A stretch of 5,160 nucleotides of DNA from JASFTV01 sp050050615 (lineage in GTDB: Bacteria > Desulfobacterota > DSM-4660 > Desulfatiglandales > HGW-15): positions 1-5,160 of the forward strand of contig JASFTV010000269.1 of NCBI GenBank assembly GCA_050050615.1, read 5' to 3'. Below, in pieces: positions 1 to 5,160 of this stretch. The position numbers and the translations under genes were made by a program. Each line of letters begins with the position of its first letter. The first letter of the stretch is position 1. Below the pieces are notes generated by a model. It saw only the letters and a program-made list of their open reading frames with translations. It did not search any database and was not told where the DNA came from.

Positions 1-1127
1 CTCAAGTGCCTGATCCAATATTGCATAAAGGTATCAGAGAATTGATAGGTGCCTTCTGGAGTCCTGAATAGGATCCCCTTCTTGGACAGAGAGTCCAGAG
101 AGGCTTTGATGGAGGAGGACGGACCGACGGCGTGTTTTAGCTGGAATTCTTTTGAAAACGGCTTGGCCCGGGGCTCTTGGCTTAAAGCTAAGAGGAGAGT
201 CCTCTGCTGTTGTGATGCACTCTGCCAAAGCAGTTCAAAATGGGGCGAGTCCTGCTGGGCAATGACAAATGGGAGTTCTGCAATCAAGGCAAGGGTTATC
301 TCGTGAGACTCGCGAGCCAGTTCCCACGCGACATGGCACATTCTCTGGATATTGTAGGGGACGTCTATTCCCAATTCAAAGATTTTCTCCAAGTCCTTTC
401 TATTGACTTTGTATCCCCCTTTGCTCAGCCAGTTGTGGATAAAATCTCCATAGGAATTTCTATTGATGGCTCCGAGTTCCATCAATCTTCCGAGTTTATA
501 GAAAGCTCTTTTTCGGTCACGACTCATAGCCAGCATAATGGACTGTTCAGAGCCTGAAAAAATGTACCCGATATGAGCATGTTGCTGGATTTCGGAACGC
601 ATGGCCTTTTCAAGGGATTGACCATCATATTTGGGAAGATCCGAGAATTCATCGATCGCCACCACCAGCTTATCACCTTTTTGCCGTGCCAATGCATCAG
701 CATGGTGCATCCCTTCCAGGAGAGCGGGTAGGGCTTCTCTCTTTTCAATGCCCATTTCAACACCTGCTGTAAGCGAGCCATCGGATCCGATGGAGACTTT
801 GGGCCGTAGCCTTTTGAGTCCAGCAAATATTTTCATCAATTTTTCAGTGTTTGATTCCAGGGACTGCGAGGTTGTTTGCGTGAAGGCGGCAGCAAAACTG
901 GACAAATCAGGGTACGCATTAAGATCCAGGTAAGCTGTCGCAAACCCTGAATCACGAAGTTGACCCATGAGGTTGAACAAAAGACAGGTTTTTCCGAAGC
1001 GTCTGGGAGAAAGCAAAAATACCCGGTTAAGGTTATTCATTTCCCTGAAAAGTTCTGCCAGTTCTTCTGTGCGGTCGGCAAAGTACTCGCCGCGCACGAT
1101 GCCCCCGTATTTAAATGGATTTTCCAT
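1..1127 (-). CDS. Archaeal-type (ATPase_2-like) AAA/STAND-related ATPase, 3' end cut by window edge
   Basis: This is an open frame of 375 residues from the ATG at 1125-1127 that runs off the left edge without a stop. Seen in the translation: an N-terminal 'NPF.YGGIVRGEYFADR.EEL' lead-in; a P-loop SPRRFGKT at residues 40-47; a Walker B strand KLVVAIDEFSDL at 153-164 with D159 and E160; a sensor-like strand ending SGSEQS at 191-196; and a C-terminal winged-helix region at about 298-370 ending SDTFMQYWIRHL. This order and the 'SPRRFGKT' form of the P-loop are typical of archaeal-type ATPases (ATPase_2 and relatives, near the STAND NTPases), which also occur in bacteria, often in several copies. 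Few residues should be missing, because the family usually ends shortly after the W-I/L-R motif. The protein is predicted cytoplasmic. Its biological role is unknown; proposals for such proteins include mobile-element and signalling functions. The SD is weak, but a promoter lies upstream. Family confidence is high, function open. Confidence 0.88.
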   Translation of the reverse strand, partial: MENPFKYGGIVRGEYFADRTEELAELFREMNNLNRVFLLSPRRFGKTCLLFNLMGQLRDSGFATAYLDLNAYPDLSSFAAAFTQTTSQSLESNTEKLMKIFAGLKRLRPKVSIGSDGSLTAGVEMGIEKREALPALLEGMHHADALARQKGDKLVVAIDEFSDLPKYDGQSLEKAMRSEIQQHAHIGYIFSGSEQSIMLAMSRDRKRAFYKLGRLMELGAINRNSYGDFIHNWLSKGGYKVNRKDLEKIFELGIDVPYNIQRMCHVAWELARESHEITLALIAELPFVIAQQDSPHFELLWQSASQQQRTLLLALSQEPRAKPFSKEFQLKHAVGPSSSIKASLDSLSKKGILFRTPEGTYQFSDTFMQYWIRHL

Positions 1128-1142
1128 GACGTCTTAAGCGAT

Positions 1143-1170
1143 TCGTTATTAACGTATCGCTATTAACGTA
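1143..1170. repeat. 14-bp tandem direct repeat, candidate operator
   Basis: Two adjacent copies, TCGTTATTAACGTA (1143-1156) and TCGCTATTAACGTA (1157-1170), match at 13 of 14 positions. One copy overlaps the proposed -10 of the ATPase promoter and the other lies between the -10 and the start codon. Tandem 14-bp sites put the two copies about one and a third helical turns apart. A regulator could bind here, but this is inference; a chance duplication is also possible. Confidence 0.5.
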
Positions 1171-1193
1171 CTATGTGATCCTCTTTTTGTCAA
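1165..1193 (-). promoter_or_regulatory. Putative sigma70 promoter of the ATPase gene
   Basis: On the minus strand a perfect -35 hexamer TTGACA (1188-1193) is followed after 17 bases by TACGTT (1165-1170), which matches the -10 consensus at three of six positions. The -10 is about 38 bases upstream of the ATG at 1127. The -35 is strong and the spacing ideal; the weak -10 lies inside the tandem repeat, which would suit a regulated promoter. Confidence 0.45.
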
Positions 1194-1218
1194 TACCAAT
1201 AATCCACCACAGAGCCAC

Positions 1219-1255
1219 TTTTACCCAAATCAGGTACGGGAGGAAATGGGTAAAA
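1219..1255. repeat. 37-bp repeat with complementary ends, copy 1
   Basis: The unit starts TTTTACCCA and ends TGGGTAAAA; these 9-base ends are exact reverse complements around a 19-base purine-rich centre. It matches copy 2 (1312-1348) at 35 of 37 positions, with both differences in the centre. It could be an extragenic palindromic repeat, a regulator binding site, or the end of a small mobile element. No coding sequence covers it. Confidence 0.8.
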
Positions 1256-1262
1256 AGAATTA

Positions 1263-1289
1263 GGGGATTGGGGGAGCGAGGGAGTGGGG
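1263..1289 (+). other. Potential G-quadruplex motif
   Basis: Four G-runs (1263-1266, 1270-1274, 1280-1282, 1286-1289) are separated by loops of 3, 5 and 3 bases, meeting the usual G3+N1-7 rule. The stretch is part of a purine-biased segment (about 1256-1310) built from loosely repeated units such as GGGGATT, GGGGAATT and GAGGAATT. Folding is not shown by sequence alone. Confidence 0.55.
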
Positions 1290-1311
1290 AATTGAGGAAT
1301 TATGAACGAAT

Positions 1312-1348
1312 TTTTACCCAAAACGGGTACGGGAGGAAATGGGTAAAA
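1312..1348. repeat. 37-bp repeat with complementary ends, copy 2
   Basis: This is the second copy of the element at 1219-1255, in the same orientation and 93 bases downstream start to start. It has the same exact 9-base complementary ends TTTTACCCA and TGGGTAAAA. Its centre also carries ACGGGT, which could pair with ACCC of the left arm as an alternative fold. It lies about 70 bases beyond the stop of the DUF2299-like gene, so on that strand it could sit in the 3' untranslated region. Confidence 0.8.
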
Positions 1349-1369
1349 TAGCCCATAGCAGAAATGGCT
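1346..1369 (-). terminator. Weak candidate terminator of the DUF2299-like gene
   Basis: On the minus strand AGCCAT and ATGGGCT can pair around a short loop with one bulged G, and ATTTT follows directly. It is about 50 bases after the stop codon at 1419. The stem is short and the U-tract is only four bases, so this is tentative; the adjacent 37-bp repeat could contribute to termination instead. Confidence 0.25.
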
Positions 1370-1418
1370 CGCCAGTCTTGCCCGGTCCTTGACCTCGGTC
1401 TACGCTATTGTTGCTGAA

Positions 1419-1919
1419 TTAGTGCGCCTTCGCTTTGGTCGATTCAGCAGGTGGCTCCACACCCTCAAGATCTTGAATAATTGACCAGATCACTGCGATG
1501 ACCGCATTGCGTACCATCAGGAATCTCTGAATGAAGGCATCTTTTGTAAGACCATCCAGATAAATCCTCTGTGTGAGCACGACAGCCTGCATCGGCTCTG
1601 CGACCCCTGCGAAATCCACATTCATGGATAAGAGCCGAAAACGTAGCGTCCAGAGAATGTCGCGCCTTCTATCCTCAGGAAGGCTCTCAAATTTCTGACG
1701 ATGCTCATCTGCGATATTAACGCGCGCTTCCAGATGTACCTGGTCTTGCCTGACCTTGCTCTGACCCACCAGAATCCTCCTGCCACCGGCATCCTCGGCT
1801 CGGATAAGCCACGCCAGATCGGGATGGGGCTGTTCAGCGATCTGCCAACCCTCGTTCATCAGCCAGTTCTGCACCATGTCCCGTGTTGCTTCCGGATTCT
1901 GTTCTTTTTCTGCGCTCAT
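1419..1919 (-). CDS. DUF2299-like small soluble protein
   Basis: A 166-residue protein of unknown function. It has an N-terminal helix with MVQNWLMNEGWQIAEQ (15-30), alternating predicted beta strands at about 33-70, a long helix with FESLPEDRRRDILWTLRF (77-94), two more strands (about 99-121), then LDGLTKDAF (121-129) and a C-terminal helix to about 152, ending in a charged tail. This helix-sheet-helix order and the 'DGLT' turn before the last helix resemble DUF2299, a family found in archaea and bacteria and thought to fold like YbjN or type III secretion chaperones. There is no signal peptide or membrane helix, so it is likely cytoplasmic. A chaperone or partner-binding role is only inference from the fold. 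The ATG at 1917-1919 is fixed by a near-perfect SD. It is transcribed towards the ATPase gene but separated from it by about 290 bases, so joint transcription is doubtful. The coding call is strong, the family call moderate. Confidence 0.82.
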   Translation of the reverse strand: MSAEKEQNPEATRDMVQNWLMNEGWQIAEQPHPDLAWLIRAEDAGGRRILVGQSKVRQDQVHLEARVNIADEHRQKFESLPEDRRRDILWTLRFRLLSMNVDFAGVAEPMQAVVLTQRIYLDGLTKDAFIQRFLMVRNAVIAVIWSIIQDLEGVEPPAESTKAKAH

Positions 1920-1922
1920 TCC

Positions 1923-1931
1923 TCACCTCCT
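1923..1931 (-). promoter_or_regulatory. Strong ribosome binding site of the DUF2299-like gene
   Basis: The minus strand reads AGGAGGTGA, complementary over nine bases to the 16S rRNA 3' end. Its GGAGG core is six bases before the ATG at 1917-1919. This decides the start and suggests efficient translation, in contrast to the weak sites of the other genes in the window. Confidence 0.8.
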
Positions 1932-2004
1932 CAACGATTCTTTGTCTTGCTTACCTTATCGGCTCTAGTCATAACACCTTACTAAAACGGCCTTATCTTG
2001 GAAA

Positions 2005-2018
2005 GGTTAAAGTTAACC
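2005..2018. promoter_or_regulatory. Inverted repeat in the divergent intergenic region, candidate operator
   Basis: GGTTAAAGTTAACC has two perfectly complementary 6-base arms around a 2-base centre. It lies between the divergent genes at 1419-1919 and 2131-3132, about 85 bases upstream of the first and 112 upstream of the second. The symmetry and place suit a dimeric regulator. No clear -35/-10 pair was found next to it, so this is tentative. Confidence 0.3.
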
Positions 2019-2130
2019 CGGGTCCTGTCTAGTCGATGCGCCAGGGGCGAATCAACAAATCTTCCATAACCGCCAGCGCGCTATACCCACAAGGGTTGAC
2101 CCGCTTGGAGCCGGATGGTAAGAGTACTGT

Positions 2131-3132
2131 ATGTTCAATCTCCTCAGAACATCCCTCTTTACCGTCATTTTTTGTCTCCTCGGCCTCAACGCCTTTGCCG
2201 TAAGCGGCCCCGTGAGGCTCAATGTGGATATACCCGCAGGGCAATGGAAAGGGGCCAGACTGCGGAATCTCCCCAAAGACGCCGTCGTCGCCGTGCAGGT
2301 GGAAAGCGATGGGGACATCCTGGTGGCCCTCTTAGACGCTGCGAGCTACCAGGCGTCCCCTGACAAGCGTCGCCCCCTGTTCACAGGCCGGGTCGAAAAA
2401 CGGCTCTCATTTTCAGTGACAATCCAGACATCAGGTGACCATTACCTGGTGTTTGACAATCGCTCGGGGACTCAAACAAGGGCATTGACGATCACTGTTC
2501 GCGCTGCACGCGGCAGTGGCGACCAGATGGAAGCGGCCAACAAGATCCTCCGTATGTTCGAGCGGCAACTTCACCGGATCTTTGTCTTCAATCCTTTTCC
2601 CATGGGTGTCAAACAGTGCGGCTCTCCCAAGGCCTTCGCGGATGGATCGGGGATCGTGCTGTGCGCAGAGTATGTGCATCACCTTTACGACATTATCGGT
2701 GATCAGGAAAAAACCAAAGATGCGCTCTCCTTCTCCATTTTTCATGAGATAGGAGGTATGCTCCTCTCCAGGTGGAATCACCCCTTCTCCTCCAACATAG
2801 AAGTCGCTGATGAATTCGCCACCGTCCTCATGGTCATGGTCAAACATAAAAAACGCGCAGCAGGCGCAGCAAGATATCTCATGGACAACCCCACAAAGAC
2901 TGTGATGCTCAAGAAGTTGTTCCAGGATGAACGGCACCCGCTCACCGTAAAACGCGCAAGGAACGTACTCCGCTGGCTCAAGGATCAGGAGCTTGTCCGC
3001 AGTTGGCAGAAAACCCTTGTCCCTCATATGCAGACCGCCTTGCTGAACAAGCTCAAGGTGCGGCCGACCCCATGGACCGATCTCTCCCTCATTGAAAAGG
3101 AACTCGCCAAACGGGAAAAGAAACCAATCTAG
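2131..3132 (+). CDS. Exported DUF4344-type metallopeptidase homologue with altered HExxH motif
   Basis: A 333-residue protein predicted to be exported. Residues 1-23 form a Sec signal peptide (R6, hydrophobic 8-19, AFA at 21-23). Residues about 27-125 look like a beta-sandwich sensing or adhesion domain ending in 'SGDHYLVFDNRSG' (101-113), similar to GOLD/PPC-type domains. The rest matches DUF4344 putative metallopeptidases: KQCGSPKAFADGSGIVLC (161-178, with C163 and C178), FHEIGG (204-209), EVADEFA (224-230) and DERHPLTVKRARNVLRW (266-282). In the family the motif is HExxH; here the second zinc-ligand His is Gly209 (GGT at 2755-2757), while H205, E206, E224 and D227 remain. The protein may therefore be an inactive relative or use another ligand such as H217. 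An in-frame TAA at 2119-2121 makes the ATG at 2131 the first usable start; the SD is weak (AAGAG). The substrate is unknown. It converges with the adaptor gene and shares no operon here. Confidence 0.85.
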   Translation: MFNLLRTSLFTVIFCLLGLNAFAVSGPVRLNVDIPAGQWKGARLRNLPKDAVVAVQVESDGDILVALLDAASYQASPDKRRPLFTGRVEKRLSFSVTIQTSGDHYLVFDNRSGTQTRALTITVRAARGSGDQMEAANKILRMFERQLHRIFVFNPFPMGVKQCGSPKAFADGSGIVLCAEYVHHLYDIIGDQEKTKDALSFSIFHEIGGMLLSRWNHPFSSNIEVADEFATVLMVMVKHKKRAAGAARYLMDNPTKTVMLKKLFQDERHPLTVKRARNVLRWLKDQELVRSWQKTLVPHMQTALLNKLKVRPTPWTDLSLIEKELAKREKKPI

Positions 3133-3134
3133 CC

Positions 3135-3177
3135 CACCACCCGCTCCCCTTCGACAAGCTCAGGGCCCCGGGCGGTG
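3135..3177. repeat. Palindromic extragenic repeat between convergent genes, possible bidirectional terminator
   Basis: The outer arms CACCACCCG (3135-3143) and CGGGCGGTG (3169-3177) are complementary at 8 of 9 positions. Between them lies CCCTTCGACAAGCTCAGGG (3147-3165), whose core CTTCGACAAGCTCAGG is a widespread bacterial extragenic repeat; that statement is from general knowledge and was not searched. It starts three bases after the stop of the DUF4344 gene and lies about 40 bases beyond the adaptor stop. It could stop transcription from both sides, but there is no good T-tract directly after it. Confidence 0.6.
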
Positions 3178-3216
3178 AGTCATCTATGGTTGATTTTTAC
3201 GGAGGAGGGTTATCAC

Positions 3217-4023
3217 TCATTTCTTGATGAAAACGACCTTGCACTTCAGGCCGGGGGGGAGTTCATAGTCCGGGTTGGGTAGGTGCAGGCGCACCCCAAA
3301 TGTGCCGCTTGCAGCGTCTACAACCTTGTCCACAATGGTCACTGTCGCATCATAGAAGCCGCTCACCGGCGCCTCCGGCTTTACGGTCGCACGCATGCCG
3401 ACCTCGACGGATCCCAACATCTCTACCGGCAAAATGACTTCAACATGGAGCGGGTCGATCTGGGCCAACTCCAGGATTGCCTGATCTTCTATATACTCTC
3501 CCGGGTGTAAGAACCGTTCAACCACAACGCCTGTCACGGGACTTCGGATGGTCATCCGCTTGACCACTTCGGCTGCCCGTTTGTATTCAAGTTCGGCAAG
3601 CCGCCTGTTCTCTAACGCTTCGGCCAGCCCCAGTTCCGCCAGTATTCGCTTGGTCTCCACCTCGTCCCACTCGTGAAAAGGGAGCGCCTTCTGGTCATAC
3701 AGATCCTTGACCCGCTGCTGGTTCCGTTCAGCAAATTCCAATTCTTCCCGCCTCGATTTGATGGAAGCCTCCATCTCTGCCCGGACGCGCGCTAACTCCA
3801 TGGTCGCCCTTTCAACCCCTGACTGGAGCGTCGCCAGCACCTGGCCTTTTCTGACCATGTCCCCCCGATCTACTTGAACGGTATCAAGAATGCCTGGGAC
3901 CCCGCTCCCCAGCTTGACGACCATCTTAGGCTCTATCAGACCGTCGAACTCAACAGACTCAGCATTTGCGCAAAGGGATCCGAGTGATAGGGTCAATAGC
4001 AAAGTCACCATCCCTACGAACAT
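3217..4023 (-). CDS. Short HlyD/RND-type periplasmic adaptor (membrane fusion protein)
   Basis: A 268-residue protein from the ATG at 4021-4023. The signal peptide is MFVGMVTLLLTLSLGSLC with ANA at 19-21. A barrel-sandwich (lipoyl-like) half with RGDMVRKGQVLATL lies at about 53-66. A helical hairpin rich in E, R and A spans about 70-155, turning at YDQKALPFHEWDE (109-121). The second lipoyl half is IRSPVTGVVVERFLHPGEYI (159-178), and a beta-barrel from about 189 ends at PPGLKCKVVFIKK. Such adaptors link an inner-membrane transporter to an outer-membrane channel or hold a periplasmic complex together. It ends right after the barrel, so the membrane-proximal domain of full RND adaptors is missing. 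The frame stays open upstream to about 4212, but that stretch translates an extragenic repeat and is not credible protein. AAAGGG at 4033-4038 is nine bases from the ATG and six from a TTG at 4024-4026, so TTG is an alternative start. No pump gene lies beside it; a SecA paralog is directly upstream on the same strand. Confidence 0.87.
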   Translation of the reverse strand: MFVGMVTLLLTLSLGSLCANAESVEFDGLIEPKMVVKLGSGVPGILDTVQVDRGDMVRKGQVLATLQSGVERATMELARVRAEMEASIKSRREELEFAERNQQRVKDLYDQKALPFHEWDEVETKRILAELGLAEALENRRLAELEYKRAAEVVKRMTIRSPVTGVVVERFLHPGEYIEDQAILELAQIDPLHVEVILPVEMLGSVEVGMRATVKPEAPVSGFYDATVTIVDKVVDAASGTFGVRLHLPNPDYELPPGLKCKVVFIKK

Positions 4024-4060
4024 CAATTCGAGCCCTTTGCCAACTGGACAGAGGCTGTGT

Positions 4061-4122
4061 GGAAAAATCCCGCTAACTCCCCCTTTATGAAAGGGGGGAA
4101 AGAGAATCCTCCCCTTTGTTGG
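4061..4122. repeat. GC-rich palindromic extragenic repeat
   Basis: The core is a strong hairpin: CCCCCTTT (4079-4086), a 3-base loop, then AAAGGGGG (4090-4097). The flanks carry related blocks (AAATCCCGC at 4065-4073, CCTCCCCTTTG at 4109-4119), giving the CCCCCTTT/AAAGGGGG composition of repeats seen many times in Desulfobacterota, Nitrospirota and some cyanobacterial genomes (general knowledge, not searched). It lies between secA-like and adaptor genes. It could lower read-through or stabilise mRNA ends, so the two genes may still be co-transcribed. Confidence 0.7.
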
Positions 4123-4221
4123 AAGAGGTTTAGCCGAGTTTTTCGTGCGGTGTCTATTCATGCTAATTAAGAGAGTCCTTCCCAAGAAAATTCTCCAGCG
4201 ACGATCAAGCAATTTCCCTTA

Positions 4222-5160
4222 CTACTCCGGACGGCCTGTAAAGGCAAGCGATTCGCTCAACTGCTCGTCCATTCTGAGGAGATCATGCCGCATCCGAGCA
4301 TGCAACCTTTCGGCCGTCCGTTGCACCCTTCTGAACAGGATCTTCGCTATCCAACGGCTCATAAGACCCCGCGGATTCCTGAGAGTTGCTGTCGCCAACC
4401 ACCGCAGCACCCTCCCAATATACACGTTGACGAGTTCATCCTCAAGGGAAACGATCGCCTCGCTGGTGCCGGGGTCCCCCTGACGGCCACAGCGTCCGAA
4501 AAGCTGGCGATCGATCCGCCGCGCTTCGTGGCGTTCCGTTGCGATGACATGAAGACCGCCCAGGTCAGCGACGCCCGGGCCCAAACGTATATCCGTGCCC
4601 CGGCCGGCCATGTTGGTCGCCACAGTGATTCGCCCCGGCCGACCTGCCTGTGCGATGATCTCAGCCTCCTCCTTATCCTGACGGGCGTTCAACACCCTGT
4701 GCGGCAGATTTTCCCCCTCCATGAGCTGGCTCAGATGCTCAGAAGCTTCAACAGAGCGGGTCCCCACAAGGACCGGGCGGCCTATTCCGTGCATGTCCGA
4801 CACCCTTTTGGCAATAGCCTCCCATTTCTTTTCTGCATTGCGATACACACGATCAGGCAGGTACCGTCGATGCATGGGTCGATTCGTGGGCACCGTCACG
4901 ACCCGCATGCGGTAGATCGACCACAACTCATCTGCCACTTCCCGCGCTGTGCCGGTCATACCGGCCAGCTTGAGGTAACGGCGAAAAAAGCGCTGGTAGC
5001 TGATTCGGGCCCGCGTGTCTTTACGCCGTGTCACCTCACAGCCTTCCTTGACCTCGATGAGCTGGTGAAGGCCCCGTTCCCAAGATCGATCGGCCATGAG
5101 CCTGCCCGTGTATTCGTCGATGATCTGGATCTTGTCATCTTTGATCAGGTAGTGCTTGTC
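4222..5160 (-). CDS. SecA paralog, C-terminal part, ending early in the scaffold domain (5' end cut by window edge)
   Basis: 312 residues remain, in frame to the right edge. SecA is the cytoplasmic ATPase that drives preproteins through SecYEG. The segment holds canonical SecA signatures: IIDEYTGRLM (13-22) and GLHQLIEVKEG (30-40), LAGMTGTA (65-72), RPVLVGTRSVEASEHLS (128-144), TVATNMAGRGTDIRLG (179-194, motif V), then GRCGRQGDPG and SLEDEL (222-243, motif VI with arginine fingers). In most SecAs GRCGRQ reads GRSGRQ. After that, RVQRTAERLHARMRHDLLRMDE (about 278-299) matches the start of the long scaffold helix, but the protein stops about ten residues later. It therefore lacks most of the helical scaffold, the two-helix finger, the wing domain and the zinc-binding tail; by comparison E. 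coli SecA goes on for over 200 more residues. The stop is a clean TAG, with no remnant of these domains in the 198 bases that follow. This is most likely an accessory SecA rather than the housekeeping enzyme. The adaptor follows on the same strand. Confidence 0.9.
   Translation of the reverse strand, partial: DKHYLIKDDKIQIIDEYTGRLMADRSWERGLHQLIEVKEGCEVTRRKDTRARISYQRFFRRYLKLAGMTGTAREVADELWSIYRMRVVTVPTNRPMHRRYLPDRVYRNAEKKWEAIAKRVSDMHGIGRPVLVGTRSVEASEHLSQLMEGENLPHRVLNARQDKEEAEIIAQAGRPGRITVATNMAGRGTDIRLGPGVADLGGLHVIATERHEARRIDRQLFGRCGRQGDPGTSEAIVSLEDELVNVYIGRVLRWLATATLRNPRGLMSRWIAKILFRRVQRTAERLHARMRHDLLRMDEQLSESLAFTGRPE

Noticed and set aside
524..826. 100-residue open frame on the minus strand inside the ATPase gene
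   Set aside because: It overlaps the ATPase in another frame across the Walker B region; its translation is rich in W and M and has no family signature.
1204..1218. CCACCACAGAGCCAC, similar to a common CACCACAGAGACACAGAG-type genomic repeat
   Set aside because: The match is short and interrupted; it cannot be told from chance without a genome search.
1219..1348. CRISPR array made of the 37-bp repeats
   Set aside because: There are only two units, the intervening segment of 56 bases is low-complexity and purine-rich rather than spacer-like, and no cas gene is visible.
1340..1393. Tiny frames starting at the ATG inside each 37-bp repeat, with GGAGG just before it
   Set aside because: The gap between GGAGG and ATG is only two bases, and the two copies give unrelated peptides of 5 and 17 residues, so coding is unlikely.
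2096..2124. TTGACC followed after 17 bases by TAAGAG as a promoter for the DUF4344 gene
   Set aside because: The -10 match is poor and it would put the transcription start almost on the start codon, leaving no room for a leader.
2431..3027. 198-residue open frame on the minus strand inside the DUF4344 gene
   Set aside because: It is antisense to a gene with clear family motifs and a signal peptide; its translation is rich in Cys and His and has no recognisable domain or good ribosome binding site.
4145..4483. 112-residue plus-strand open frame across the end of the SecA paralog
   Set aside because: It is antisense to well-conserved SecA sequence and has no recognisable protein features.

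Overview
The window (about 50% GC by eye) looks like chromosomal DNA of a Gram-negative bacterium, probably an uncultivated Desulfobacterota-type or neighbouring lineage. The reasons are a periplasmic adaptor and an exported DUF4344-type protein with a Sec signal peptide, a SecA paralog, an archaeal-type ATPase, and several GC-rich extragenic palindromes of kinds common in those genomes. The lineage call is an inference; there is no rRNA or tRNA here to support it.

Layout. (1) 1-1127, minus strand: an almost complete archaeal-type (ATPase_2-like) AAA/STAND-related ATPase with a C-terminal winged helix, cut by the left edge. It has a plausible sigma70 promoter whose -10 lies inside a 14-bp tandem repeat. 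(2) 1128-1418: a non-coding block with two 37-bp near-identical repeats, each with perfectly complementary 9-base ends, bracketing a purine-rich stretch that fits the G-quadruplex pattern. (3) 1419-1919, minus: a 166-aa soluble protein resembling DUF2299, with an excellent ribosome binding site. (4) 1920-2130: a divergent intergenic region with a short inverted repeat. (5) 2131-3132, plus: an exported DUF4344-type metallopeptidase homologue whose expected HExxH motif reads HEIGG. (6) 3133-3216: a palindromic extragenic repeat between two converging genes. (7) 3217-4023, minus: a short HlyD/RND-type periplasmic adaptor with a signal peptide. (8) 4024-4221: an extragenic palindromic repeat which, translated, gives a false N-terminal extension of the adaptor. 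(9) 4222-5160, minus: the C-terminal 312 residues of a SecA paralog, cut by the right edge; it ends early in the helical scaffold domain.

How they may work together. The SecA paralog and the adaptor are co-oriented with about 200 bp between them, and nothing else on that strand follows before the convergent gene. The most notable system here is therefore a possible dedicated export or secretion locus: a truncated SecA motor plus a membrane-fusion adaptor, with any inner-membrane partner to the right of the window. The ATPase, the DUF2299-like protein and the DUF4344 protein show no clear functional link to that pair.
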